Positions 12,365-23,866 of a stretch of DNA of 64,000 bases are shown in pieces (the first letter of the stretch is position 1; each line of letters starts with the position of its first letter). This stretch comes from Tolypeutes matacus (taxonomy: Eukaryota > Chordata > Mammalia > Cingulata > Chlamyphoridae). The stretch spans positions 1 to 64,000 of the forward strand of contig JAKSZT010054001.1 in assembly GCA_026826555.1 (NCBI GenBank), in the 5' to 3' direction. Position numbers and translations under genes: made by a program. The notes beneath the pieces are model-generated. The model had not been told where the DNA came from. It made no database searches and saw only the letters and a list, made by a program, of their open reading frames with translations.

Positions 12365-14519
12365 TGCCATTCATCAAAATACTTGCAAATCGAATCCAAC
12401 AGCATATCAAAAGACTTATACATCACGACCACGTGGGATTTATTCCTGGTATGCAAGGCTGGTTCAACATAAGAAAATCAATCAATGTAATACACCACAT
12501 TAACAAATTGAAGGAAAAAAACCACACGATCATCTCAATAGATGCAGAAAAGGCATTCGACAAAATCCAACATCATTTTTTGATAAAAATACTTCAAAAG
12601 ATAGGAATAAAAGTAAAATTCCTCAATATGATAAAAGGCATATATGAAAAACCCACAGCCAACATCATACTCAATGGGGAAAGGTTGAAAGCTTTGCCCC
12701 TAAGATCAGGAACAAGACAAGGATGCCTACTGTCACCATTGTTCTTCAACATTGTACTAGAAGTTCTAGCTAGGGCAATTAGACAAGACAGAAAAATTAA
12801 AGGCATCCAAACAGGAAAAGAGGAAGTAAAATTCTCACTGTTTGCAGAAGACATGATCCTGTATTTAGAAAACCCTGAAATATCCACAACAAAGCTACTT
12901 GAACTAATAAATGAGTTCAGCAAAGTGGCAGGATACAAGATCAACACGCAAAAATCAGTAATGTTTTTGTACATTAGTACTGAACAATCTGAGGAGGAAA
13001 TCAGGAGGAAAATTCCATTTTCAATAGCAACAAAAAGACTCAAATACCTAGGAGTTAATTTAACCAAAGAAGTACAGGACCTATATGTAGAAAACTACAA
13101 AACAATGCTAAAAGAAATTTTAAAAGACCTAAACAAATGAAAAGACATTCCGTGTTCATGGATTGGAAGAATAAATATCGTGAAGATGTCAATCTTGACC
13201 AAACTGATTTATAGATTCAATGCAATACCAATCAAAATCCCAACAGCTTACTTTACAGAATTAGAGAATGCCATTACCAAATTCATCTGGAATGGTAAGT
13301 GCACCCCAATAGCCAAAAGCATTCTAAAAAAGAAGAGCAATGTGGGAGGAATTTCACTGCCTGACCTTGAAATATATTACAAAGCTACAGTGGTCAAAAC
13401 AGCATGGTACTGGCATAAAGATCACATTGATCAGTGGAATAGAATTGAGAATCCAGAAATAAACCCTCACCTGTACAGTCAACTGGTTTTTGACGAACCT
13501 ACCAAGCCCACGCTAATGGGAAAAAACAGTCTCTTCAACAAATGGTGTTGGGAGAACTAGATATCTATAACCAAAAGAATGAAAGAGGACCCCTATCTCA
13601 CCCCCTATACAAGAATCAACTCAAAATGGATCAAAGATCTAAATATAAAAGCCAGAACCATAAAACTACTAGAAGAAAATGTAGGGAAACATCTTCAAGA
13701 CCTTGTAGTAGGTGGTGGATTCTTGGACCTTACACCCAAAGCACGTGCAGCAAAAGGAAAAATAGATAAATGGGACCTCCTTAAATTTAAACACTTTTGC
13801 ACCTCACAGGATGTTGTCAGAAGGGTAAAAAGGCAGCCAACTCAATGGGAAAAAATATTTGGAAATTACATATCTGATAAGGGTTTAAAATCCAGGATAT
13901 ATAAAGAGATGTTACAACTCAGCAATAAAAAGACAAATGACCCAATTAAAAAATGGGCCAAAGACTTGAATAGACATTTCTCCAAAGAAGAAATACAAAT
14001 GGCAAAAAAAACACATGAAGAAATGCTCAACATCACTCATGATTAGGGAAATGCAAATCAAAACTACAATGAGATTTCATGTCACACCTATCAGAATGGC
14101 CACTATTAAAAAGACAGAGAACTACAAATGTTGGAGAGGATGTGGAGAAATAGGAACACTTGTTCACTGTTGGTGGGAATACAGGATGGTACAACCTAGA
14201 CTTGCCATGTGACCCTGCAATACCACTACTGGGTATATACCCAGAAGAACTGAGAGCAGTGACACGAACAGACATTTGCACACCGATGTTCACAGCAATA
14301 TTATTCACCATTCTTAAAAGTTGGAAACAACCCAGATGTCCATCAACAGATGAACGGATAAACAAACTGTGGTCTATTCACACGATGGAATATTATGCAG
14401 CTGTAAGAAGAAATGAAGTCATAAAGCATATGGCAGCATGGATGAATCTGGAGGACATTATGTTGAGTGAAGCAAGCCAGACACAAAACGACAAATACTG
14501 TATGAATGTGTTACTATGA
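12365..14519 (+). pseudogene. L1 ORF2 fragment (reverse transcriptase and C-terminal domain)
   Basis: In L1, ORF2 encodes the endonuclease and reverse transcriptase. Here only the RT and downstream part remains. An open stretch of 268 codons (12334-13140) carries [33 protein letters not shown] and the catalytic block [10 protein letters not shown], where the first aspartate of the usual FADD/FVDD pair is glutamate. Frames then break near 13140, 13560, 14046 and 14160. The C-terminal pieces carry the zinc-knuckle-like [19 protein letters not shown] and the tail HTMEYYAAVRRNEVIKH. The altered active site and frameshifts mean it cannot act in retrotransposition. Confidence 0.9.
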
Positions 14520-14561
14520 ACCAAATATATTGTAGAATATATTGTTTGATTAAAAAAAAAA
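12365..14561 (+). mobile_element. 5'-truncated L1
   Basis: Starts inside the reverse transcriptase region of ORF2 and runs to the L1 3' end. After the last ORF2 codons there is only about 50 bases of 3' UTR (accaaatatattgtagaat, attgtttgattaaaaaaa). The same terminal sequence appears in reverse at 25052-25129, which supports it as the true 3' end of this L1 subfamily. Relatively young by the number of lesions, but missing the endonuclease, ORF1 and 5' UTR. Confidence 0.92.
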
Positions 14562-14683
14562 TGTATATGTATCCATTACATTTAATTGAGAAATGTATAT
14601 ATTTATTCATCTGTGTTTACTTTATTTTTAATTGTTTATATTTTCAATTATTAAATATACAAAATAAAGTTTAAAAATGTAAA

Positions 14684-14685
<2 letters not shown>

Positions 14686-14728
<43 letters not shown>
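14686..14728. repeat. (TA)n microsatellite
   Basis: Uninterrupted TA dinucleotides, about 21 units, shortly after the L1 3' end. Cruciform-prone and likely polymorphic. Confidence 0.95.
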
Positions 14729-14729
<1 letters not shown>

Positions 14730-14770
14730 TGTTCATGTAAACCTCAAACAGCACATTTTTTATTACTTCT

Positions 14771-15185
14771 TGTCTTAGTTTGCCAGGGCTGCTTTAACAC
14801 ATACCACAGAGTTGTTGGTTTAAACAATAGGAATAGATTATCTCACAGCTTTGGAGGCTAGAAGTCCAAATTCAAGGTGGTAGCAGTGTCGTGCTTTTTC
14901 TAAAGACTGCCGCAATGTGGTGGTGGCTTGCCTGACAATCCATAACTCACTCTCTGCCACCATCACATGGCCCCTATCTCCACACCTGTCTCCTACTAAG
15001 TCCAAACTTCCTCTGTGTATGAGGATACCAATCATATTGGATTAAGGCCCTCCCTGAATCAGTTTGGCCTCCTCTTAACTAATAACATCTTCAAGGATCC
15101 TATTTACAAATGGGTTCACTAATAGGACTGGGTGGGGGTTAGGACTCAAACATGTTTTCGTGGGGGCATGATTTAATCCATAACA
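14771..15185 (-). mobile_element. MLT1-type (MaLR) solo LTR
   Basis: Reads tgtcttagtttgccagggct at the left and ends gatttaatccataaca at the right. In between are gtttaaacaataggaata, ggaggctagaagtccaaatt, atattggattaaggccct and gggttaggactcaaacat. This is the complete reversed MLT1 layout and one of the best preserved copies in the window. Confidence 0.88.
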
Positions 15186-15268
15186 CTCATCCTTTAAAAA
15201 GCATTTTACTCTACTTGGAAACTAATTCAAAGAATTCATTTATACCTTTGGCTGCCATCACATGACTC

Positions 15269-15856
15269 TGTATTAGTCAGCCAAAGGGATGCTGATGCAA
15301 AATACCAGACATCTGTTGGCCTTTATAAAGGGTTTTTATTTGGAGTAGAAGCTTACAGTGACCAGGCCATAAAGCATAAGTTACTTCCCTCACCAAAGTC
15401 TATTGACATGTGTTGGAGTAAGATGGCTGCCGACGTTCAGCCTTCCTCTTCCTCTTAAGGCTCCATGGTCAGGCTCTCTAGGCTTTGTCTCCCATCCCAG
15501 GGCTCTGTTTCTCTCTGGGCTCAGTTGTAGACTATTAGGTGAATGGCTCATCTCTTTTCCGGGGGCCTTCTCTCCTTCCTCATGACTAAGCTCCTCTGTG
15601 TGCTTACTTCCCCAGGCTCCATCATTAAAGCTCAGCATCAGAATTCCAACATCAAAACTCCAGCTAACTCCTCTGCTCTGCCATGTAGTTTTATCTCTGA
15701 GTCCCCGCCCACCAAGGGGTGGGGACTCAATGTCCTACTGCTGTGGCCCAATCAAAGCCCTAATCATAATTTAATCACACCCAAAGGAAGAGACCAGTTT
15801 ACAAGCATAATTCGACATCTATTTTTGGAATTCATAAATAATGCCAAACTGCTACA
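15269..15856 (-). mobile_element. THE1/MaLR-like solo LTR
   Basis: On the minus strand it begins tgtagcagtttggcattat and ends atccctttggctgactaata followed by ca, with ccaaataaaaaccctttata near the 3' end as a polyadenylation context. TG...CA ends are present. Flanks are gactc (15264-15268) and gacta (15857-15861), a 4-of-5 match fitting an aged duplication. The same family, on the plus strand and disrupted, lies at 23508-25787. An open frame of 112 codons across it is not meaningful. Confidence 0.78.
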
Positions 15857-16021
15857 GACTAGTTACGTGCATTTGTTTTAACAGTAAGTTCATAATGGCA
15901 AAGAAGTACTTGTGCTTTCTTTGAGCACAGATCACGCTCCAACTCACCTCAACTCTGTAGTACTACATATGGCCACATTTAAACAAAAGATTCCAAATAA
16001 ACAAGGACAGCACAATGACTG

Positions 16022-16502
16022 TGTGGTAGATTGAAGTATGTACCCCAACTGAGACAGGTTCCTAATCTTAACCTGCATCCTGGAGGTTAAGGATGCACTG
16101 CAAACAGGATCTCTTGGAGATGTTATGTTTAGTGAAGGTATGGCCCAATGGAATGCGGGTGGGTCTTAATCCAGATTATTGGGGCCTTATGAAGAAAAGA
16201 AAGTGGAAGCCATAGTAGGAGAAAGCCACAGAGGGGAGCAGAAATGGAAGTCACTGGAAAAGAGAAGAGCAGACAAAAGAAGAGCAAGATGCCCACATGA
16301 CAGGAAGCAGTGCTACAAGCCAAGGAAGCCAAGGGCTGCCAGCAGCCAGCACCAGAACGCTGCAAACTCCAGGAGAAAGCAAGCCTTGCCTATATCTTAA
16401 TTTTGAACTTCCTCCAGCTTCAAACAGTGAGCCAATAACTTCCCATTGTTTAAGCCAGTCCATTGTGTGGGATTGGTCATAGGAGCCTAGCAAACTGAGG
16501 CA
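16022..16502 (+). mobile_element. MLT1-type (MaLR) solo LTR
   Basis: Begins tgtggtagattgaagtatgt, contains gggtgggtcttaatccagat and cattgtttaagccagtccat, and ends gcctagcaaactgaggca. This matches MLT1 in forward orientation. Confidence 0.85.
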
Positions 16503-18335
16503 GTTTTTAAAGATAAAGAAGCAGAACCTGAGTTACTTCAGTTTTGTCGTTTTATGTGACTACTTGGAGTTATTATTTGTATTTGAAATTTAAAACAAAG
16601 AAACAGCGCAAACTGCAAGGTGTAATAGTTTTGTTTGACGCAGGTGAACTTTGGTTCACATGTGAAATATTTTACTGGATTTGAAGACTATCTTTAAAAT
16701 TAAATTTTATTTTTCTTCTTCTAATTGTTAAATGTTTTAAAATTAAAAAATAAATCAAGAAAATAATTACTAATAATAATTATTGTAAGGTTATTATTGA
16801 AAATAACTTTGTTGTATACTTGAGGGCAAGTATTAAAAATCCTTTTGCTCCAGGTTCAAATATTCTAGGCATGCGACTGGCTATAAGATAAAAAAGTTCT
16901 CATTGTCCCTTTAGGAATAAAGCAAGTTGAAAAATCATCTAAAAACAAATAGATGAATGCATATAAGATGAACACCCTTTGTTTTAAGGCTTTTAGAATA
17001 GACCTCTAACCTTGACCAGTTAACTAACCAAGGCATTTACTGGCAGGCTATTTACTGGTGGCAAATGTGTGTGTGCATGTTTGTATACAAATGCATCTTC
17101 ACTGTGTCGTCCAGTCATGCTCGTGTACCCATGGACAGGATTAAGAGCTAAGGTAACCAGCTCAAAGCCTGATTCTGCAGAGGCAAGAACCTAGAAATCA
17201 GAAACCAGAGTTCTATTCCTGGCACACTGCCACCTACTGGTCATGCAGCCTTAGGCAAGTCACTTGAGAAAAGGCAAGGCTAGATTTAGTCGCCATTGGT
17301 TCACCAAGAGAAAATTTCCAAGGGAGGGAGCAGCCCCTCACTCCCCAGTCTGTACCTCCACTCCCAACTTAATGCCACCTCTGGCCCTCCTCCCAGGAAA
17401 CAAACTCATGGGCTGGGAGTGGAGGAGAAAAGGGGAAAGGTCCCCAGGACTTCCTGGGAGAGGTGTCTGAGCTCCCACCTGCCTTCCCCTCTCCGACTGT
17501 ACTTTCCCCCCTCACCCTTCTCTTAAATCTGCTTTCTTCAGTTTGAAAATTCACTGATTATATTTTGGGAGGCTTTCTTTTAATTTTTTAAATGTAAATT
17601 TTATTTATATTCTGTATTTAATGTTGTAAAAAAAAAAAAAAACACAAAAAGGAAGGGAGGGAGGGAAGAAGGAAGGAAGGGAGGGAGCTTTGGGTCTGAA
17701 AGAGGTGAACTATCTTCCCCATGTTGTAGTCAAATCTACAGCTAGATATTTTAATGCCATGATCTAAAAATATTATCAGTCCATACACATCATCTCTTAG
17801 GTTGGTTTTCCCCAGAAGCAAAAGCTGTAAAAGCAATTTATTTTGGAAGAAGAACCCAGGAAGCACTGGTAGGAGAGTTGGGAATTAAGACAGGGAGAGG
17901 AAAATAAAAAATGCAATGTGGGTAGATGAGCATTATTGCTGTGGGCAATGGGGGTCCAATCTGCCAGAGACCTCTGGGCAACTCCATAGAACACACTTAG
18001 AGCTGCCCCACCTACAGGGCAAGGAGGTGGGGAGTATTCGTCCTCCATCTCTTATCTTTCATTGGCTGGGGGGCCCTTGGGTGAGCATTAAGTACCCAGC
18101 TATTCCAGCTGCCCTTTGAGTGGGCTGAGAAAAATCCTGTGGCCAGTGGAAGCCCTCAGGCAGAAAGCTAGAGGTGACTGCAGTAAGAAGCCATCAGAGT
18201 GCACAGAAACATGTTTATCCAGAGATAGACAAATAAAGGGGAAGAGTGAGGAACTTGAGTTTGAAATGTCTCTAGCATTTATAACCCAAGCATGAGACAT
18301 TCTCAACCCTATCACAATGAGTCTCTGTAGTAGAT
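16503..18335. other. unique sequence with a MIR-like fragment and purine tract
   Basis: A short MIR-like core lies at about 17205-17270 (tggcacactgccacctactg, gccttaggcaagtcacttga). An A-run with a GGGA/GGAA tract lies at about 17628-17690. Nothing else is recognised; small frames here (for example 17264-17470) are not supported. Confidence 0.5.
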
Positions 18336-18339
18336 GAAA

Positions 18340-18820
18340 GGGGGTCACAAACCATTTTTTGCTACTTCTCCCACTAAGAGTCAAGGTAATTCCCCTCCCT
18401 TAGAATCTGGACTGGCCTTAGTGACTTCCTTGGCCAATAGAATGTAGTGGATTGATGGTCTAGGACAGTGATAAGCCCTGCAGCTTCCACCCATGCCACT
18501 GGGGTGCACATTTTGGAAACCCTGAACTACCAGAGAAGAAATCCAGCTCCCCTAACCACCTCCTGGGAGATGCCATCTAGGCACAAACTCCATTCCAGAG
18601 TCCCAGCTGAGCTCAGCCTTCCACCCACCCCAGGTAAGATGCCAGAAGTGAGAGTGAAGCCATCTTGGACCCTCCAGACTGGCCCTTCTGCCATTGGCAA
18701 ATGACTTCTGTCAACACTAGGGAGAGAAGAATCTCCCAGCATAGCCCTTCCAGATACATTAGTTAGTTTAAGCCATTAAGTTTGAGGATTGTTTCTTACA
18801 CAGAAATAAACCATCGGAAC
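18340..18820 (+). mobile_element. old MLT1-type LTR
   Basis: Contains gactggccttagtgacttcc, ttggccaatagaatgtagtg and the MLT1 3' landmark gtttaagccattaagtttga followed by gaggattgtttcttacac. The left edge is approximate. Confidence 0.7.
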
Positions 18821-19898
18821 TGTCTACACCATGAATCTGGCGGGATGCTGCTCTCTGGCATCTGTGGCTGCCCAGCACCGTAGCATTCACTCAGAGCCAA
18901 CCAACTTCAGAAAGCTTTCCTTCCAACCCATAGTCTATCCTCTATCATCTGAGAAGCAGCACAGGTTGTAGTTTAAGTTTTCTTGCTTTTGTAAATGGTA
19001 AATACTAGCCTAATTGTGTCATTGAGCTCCCATCTGGGAGAGTAATATGTGGTCACTTTTTTTATATTATTAAGCTTTGAGTTGGGTTTTTTATTTAACA
19101 GGATGGTCTCCAAAGAACCAGTTTCATATTTCCTTTCTGTGACTCATTTAACAGAAAAATAGGAATGAGGTACACAGAAATATTTTGCTTGTCTCACAAT
19201 CACTCATTTTACCCACTGCTTCCTGAGGTGACTCATTTAACTTTATGTACAAATATAATAAAACTTTCTATTAGCTGGAATTGGGTGCTTGAATATAAGG
19301 AAAAAGACTCTTCCCTTCCCAATTCATTTTCTGAGATTTTCACATTCTGAGATTTTAGGTAGACCAAAAGATACCCTTGGGAGTTAAGAGAGTTTCCAGT
19401 TGATTTCCCACTCCTCTTGCTACACCTGAGGTAAAGCAGATAGAAATAACAACAAAAACGGAATTAAGAGTGATATTCTCTTACAAAGAGATTCATCTCC
19501 ATCTCAGAACCACAGTGGAAGGTAATACACTTCATGGCCCTGGCTTTTGGGGAAAGGTTTAATAACTCACCCCAGTAACACATAGGTAGCAAAACCAGGT
19601 TTGAAATCCACATCTTTCTGATTCTAATGTTCAGGATTGTATCATTACACTATACTGTCTCCCAAATCCTGGGAAAAGTCGAGCCTTAGGATTTGAAGGG
19701 CCTTTTTGCACTAGCCTGTTAGATAATGGTGCTACCACATTAATTTTTGGATAAAGACCAACACCATGTTCTCCCTCTCCTCCAGGTATCTGGATGAAAG
19801 ACAACCTTGCTGATTCTTGGCCCCATGGTAGCATTTATCATTTATCATACTGTATGGTAAATTCTGGCCTGTTTCCATGTGTGTCTCTCTCATACTCT
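18821..19898. other. unique sequence with an L2/MIR-like fragment
   Basis: No gene is seen. About 19555-19665 (aataactcaccccagtaaca, ggtttgaaatccacatcttt, tatcattacactatactgtc) resembles the tail of an ancient L2/MIR-type repeat. Confidence 0.45.
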
Positions 19899-21420
19899 TT
19901 TTTTTTTTTTTTATTATGGGTAAAAATCAAAATTCTCACAATACATACAAACATTTGCAAAATGATATATAAATATATATGCATATATGTGTATTTGCTT
20001 ACAAAAATGTTATTTATATATATATATATATACATATATTTTAAGAGGTGCTTAGATTACCTAAAATATTACACGGAACCTACTGGAATTCCCATGTTGC
20101 CCACCTCCCACACCTCCCACCACATCCCACACAAACATCTCCCACAGTGTGGCCCACCAACCTCAATGAACTTACACATCCTGGAGCCTTGCCACCAATC
20201 ATAGACCACAGTTCACACTGTAGACCACACTCTCTCCCACTCAGTTCTGAGTGGTGTGTGCTGATTTAAAATGGCCTACATCCATTGCCACAACAGAACT
20301 CAGGACAACCTCCAACTCCCAAAGAAGCCCCTGTATTTCAACTGCTCATCCCCTCCCTACCCAAAAACTGTCAAGTGGCCACTGGCTCCACCTCATTGTT
20401 ATAATTTCTTGCATTGCAAGAATCACCATATGTGAGCAAGAGAATACCATCAAGTCCACTCTAGTCCATAGTTCTTCCCCCAATCCAGAGGCGACTGGGA
20501 TGGTGATGTCCACTCCAACTCCAAGTGAGAGAGGGCTTATATCCCATGGATATGGTGGGTGGGATGATCCTGCCTGCAGATGCAGGCCCTCTCCATTCCC
20601 TGGGATGGCCATTTCCCATCGTTGTCTCCTCACCAGGTGACTTGGATGAGTCCATTGAGCTGTAGGGTAGGAGTTGCAGCTCCACCTAGATTTCATGCAC
20701 ACCTGGCACATAGGTAGGCGGGAGGCTCCAGTCTCTGGAAGTATACCTAAGAAACTCCAGCATCATATGTAGGTTTGAATAGAAGGGACTGGTGAACCAT
20801 GTGCAGGGAGGACTTATTTGAGTCTAATTCTGTCACTCTCAGGAGCACAGATTCCAAAATAGAACCCACTGATAAGGCATCAGTCTCTGGGGCTATCCCC
20901 CCTTATATAGGACCAGGGTGTCTCCAGAGCTCCCAGGAACCTCACTGAGTGGGGTGATAGGCACTTAGATGTTCTATGAGCTCCTACTGAGGTGTGCCCA
21001 AGAGTTACCTCTGGGATGACCTCCCGACTCTCTTTGAAGTCTCTTAGCCACTTGAACTCATTTGTCTTTACCATTTCCCCCTTTTATTCAAGGTCTTTTT
21101 CCAGTTGTGTTGCCAGTTGGCACTTGGGAAAAGTTTTCAATTAGCAATAATCGTGCCTCGGATAAACCTCATTGGCTACGATACTGCCACTGCACAAAGC
21201 TGCCAGTTGGCACTTGGTATTAATCCCTCGTTGCCAGGGAGGCTCATCCCCGGGAGTCATGTCCCACGTTGGGGGGAAGGTAATGCAATCATATGCTGAG
21301 TTTGGCTTAGAGAGAGGCCACATTTGAGCAACAAGGAGGCTCTCAGGTGGCAACCCTTAGGCATCCCACAACTGCAGGCTAAGTCTCATTTACAAGAGCA
21401 AAGACTCATTGTCAGCATCT
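19899..21420 (-). mobile_element. L1 3'-UTR-like repeat, long copy with a U4 insertion
   Basis: Starts at a T-run (minus-strand poly-A), then attatgggtaaaaatcaaaa, the internal (TA)n block, and about 1.2 kb of non-coding sequence shared nearly base for base with 23867-25175 (ggatggccatttcccatcg, gaaactccagcatcatatg, cccccttttattcaaggtct). The right end, about 21420, is approximate. It is interrupted at 21126-21201 by a U4 snRNA fragment. The open frames on both strands (up to 129 codons) follow no family and are chance. Assignment to a xenarthran L1 3' UTR is by resemblance. Confidence 0.7.
21126..21201 (-). pseudogene. truncated U4 snRNA retropseudogene
   Basis: On the minus strand these 76 bases read agctttgtgcagtggcagta, tcgtagccaatgaggtttat, ccgaggcacgattattgcta, attgaaaacttttccc. 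That is the first 76 bases of the spliceosomal U4 snRNA with only two apparent substitutions (C to T near base 9, G to A near base 48). It stops before the 3' stem-loops and Sm site and has no poly-A tail. It lies between perfect 16-base copies of gccagttggcacttgg (21112-21127 and 21202-21217); the last two bases of the left copy overlap the U4 end. The related repeat at 25.15 kb has that target once. Not a functional snRNA. Confidence 0.95.
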
Positions 21421-21666
21421 CATCATGTAATTGGTATATTAAATTTTTCTATCCCCAGTGCATGTTACAGAAGAAGTGGCCTTTGAATGATTTTTAATGA
21501 ATGCATGAATCTATCAATAACCATTGTTTCTTAGGGCAGTAGTTGGTGGGAAAGATATGGCTGGTGGATCAGTAACCTAGAAAGGGTATAGTTTATACCT
21601 CTTCTCTCCCTAGAACAGGGAAACCCTAAACATTTGAAATTTCAGATTCAGAAAATACTAACTCCA

Positions 21667-21905
21667 GGGAAGTGGATGTGGCTCAATCGATAGGGCTCCC
21701 GTTTACCATATGGGAGGCCCCGGGTTTGATTCCTGGAGCCTCTTGGTGAAGGCAAGCCAGCCCGCGCAGCACGGTGAGCTGATGCAGCAGGACGACCCAA
21801 CAAAGGGAGACAAGCAGACACAGAAAAACGCACAGCAAATGGACACAGCGAGCACAAGCAGCAAGGGGGGATAAATAAATAAAATCTTTGAAAAAAAAAA
21901 AAAAA
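21667..21905 (+). mobile_element. full-length DAS SINE
   Basis: Head gggaagtggatgtggctcaa, B box gggtttgattcc, body gacaagcagacacagaaaaa and gcacagcaaatggacacagc, then a poly-A tail. A perfect 16-base duplication (gaaaatactaactcca) lies at 21651-21666 and 21906-21921. Young-looking. Confidence 0.95.
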
Positions 21906-22162
21906 GAAAATACTAACTCCATTTCCATTTCAATCCATGGTCAATTATTGATGCCTGCTTTGTGCTAGACTTACATGATCATATAAACACGACACACTCA
22001 TAGCCACATCCCTATACTTCTAAATGCTGCTGTGCTTCCTGGCCCACACTCTCATCACATGACCTCATCTAATCACATGACTTAAACATCTATATTCTGA
22101 CAACTTCCAAATATGCATCTGTAACTTGGGCCTTTTTTGGGGGGTTCTGGACTCTTGCATCC

Positions 22163-22386
22163 TGTATTAGTCAGAGTTCTCTTGGGAAACAGAATCAACA
22201 GGAGATATCTGTCAATAACATGAGATTTTAAAAGAGTCTCTCACGCGACCGTGGGGATGCACAAGCCCAGGTTCCGCAGGCAGGCTGCAAACCAGGGACT
22301 CCGATGAAAGTCCAATGAAAGGTCCTTGATGAGTTTCTGGGAGAAGTTGCCTGTCCAACGATGAGCTGGGAAATTCTCTCTGAATG

Positions 22387-22418
<32 letters not shown>

Positions 22419-22819
22419 TTTTATTTATTTGTTCATTTATCCCCCCCCTTGCTGCTTGTGCTCGCTGGGTCAGCTAACCACGCCGTGCGGGCAGGCTTGC
22501 CTTCACCAGGAGGCCCCGGGAACCAAACCCGGGGCCTCCCATATGGTAAACGGGAGCCCTACTGATTGAGCCACAGCCGCTTCCCTCTCTGAATGTTGAA
22601 ATCACTTCCTCTTTTAAGTCATTCAACTGATTGGATAAAAGCGCCACCCATTGATGATGTAATCTCCCTGATTGATGCAGATATAATCAGCCATTCACGC
22701 AGTAAACTCACTGGTGATTGAAGTCCATAAATGCTCTTGTATTACAATTAGCCCAGTGCTTGCTGGAACAAACACCTGGACATTACCTGGCCAAGTTGAC
22801 ACATTAGCCTAACCTCACA
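22163..22819 (-). mobile_element. MLT2-type (ERV-L) solo LTR, split by a SINE
   Basis: Plus-strand text runs from tgtattagtcagagttctct to gacacattagcctaacctca followed by ca. It is collinear with the LTR of the ERV-L provirus at 48241-48688, apart from a DAS SINE at 22387-22584. The 5-base duplication catcc is present on both sides (22158-22162 and 22820-22824), as expected for ERV-L integration. Confidence 0.92.
22387..22584 (-). mobile_element. DAS SINE inside the MLT2 LTR
   Basis: A T-run (poly-A) is followed by the reversed DAS body (ttgctgcttgtgctcgctgg) and head (ggcctcccatatggtaaacg, gagccacagccgcttccc). The duplication ctctctgaatg lies at 22376-22386 and 22585-22595; the related LTR at 48.4 kb has this site once. 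Confidence 0.95.
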
Positions 22820-23507
22820 CATCCATTTGGAAGAATGACCAAACAGCTTGCAATGGGCATATAAAGGAGGAAAGGATAATTTCCAGATTGGAAGGGAGAT
22901 GAGGGTCAAAGAGAGTTTCATAGGGGAGAAGGGGATATTAAAGACAGTCAGGGAAGAGGAAAAAAAAGGGAGAAGATGGTGCCCTGGCAGCAGAGAATTA
23001 CAGCTGCAAATTGGGTAAATCTAGGGGAAATCCCAGGAACACCTGACCACAGTGAAGGAATTGTCTGAGGGAGTAATGAAATATAAGATTGAATAGGTGA
23101 ATGGGGACAAAATGTTAGATAAAGGAGTTTAGAATTTCTTCTGTAGGCAGTCAAGATCCATCCAGCAAGAAAGTGACATTATTAAGTTAGGTTTGAGGAA
23201 ATTACAACCCAACCTTGTCAGCAGGAAGGATAGGGTGACAAGAAGAGTAGCTTGGGGTAAGCAGAATGGTTCTGCTGAGAGGGCAGAGGACTATAGCAAA
23301 GCAACATAGGGGAAGTCAGTAAAGGAATGTCAACTGAAAGATGAGGTGAGAAAAGAGTAGCCTACAGGTGGCTCCAAAGTTTTGAGCCTTGATCACTAGA
23401 TGTATGGTGAAGCCACTACTCAAGATATTAGTAGCAAGGTGCTCTTCAAGTCATACCCTACCAGAGATTACATCACAATTTTCATTTCTGTTTTTTCCTT
23501 CATGAGG
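22820..23507. other. unique sequence, nothing recognised
   Basis: No gene or repeat recognised. Confidence 0.45.
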
Positions 23508-23620
23508 AGTATGACAGTTTGAATTTTGTGAATCTCAGAAAAGACTGTTCTTGAAACTAAACCATTCACGTGGGTGTGGGGCTCTTTGATTATATCACTT
23601 GATTAGATCATTTTGGGGCT

Positions 23621-23806
23621 TTTTTTCCCCCTCATCTGCTCATTGTTTTTTGCTCGTTGTCTGCTTTTTTTTTTTTTTTTTGCTCATTGTCTGATTTTTT
23701 TGGTTTGTTTTTTTTTCTTTTAGGAGGCATTGGGAACCGAACCCAGGACCTCCCACATGGGAGGGGGGTGCTCAACTGCTTGAGCCACTTCTGCTCCCTG
23801 CTCATT
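23621..23806 (-). mobile_element. DAS SINE
   Basis: Reversed head aggaggcattgggaaccgaa, gacctcccacatgggagg and ctgcttgagccacttctgct, preceded by T-rich text with repeated gctcattgtctg blocks. Edges are approximate because of low-complexity T tracts. Confidence 0.75.
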
Positions 23807-23866
23807 TGTTTTTTCTCATTGTCTGCTCATTATTTGCTCATTGTTTGTTTGTTTGTTTTCCATATC

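Noticed and set aside
20251..20640. 129-codon frame, and its 121-codon opposite-strand frame
   Set aside because: Both lie inside a retroposed non-coding repeat with two other copies, where the frames are not conserved.
21105..21299. 64-codon open frame across the U4 fragment
   Set aside because: It crosses a U4 pseudogene and a target duplication; chance frame.
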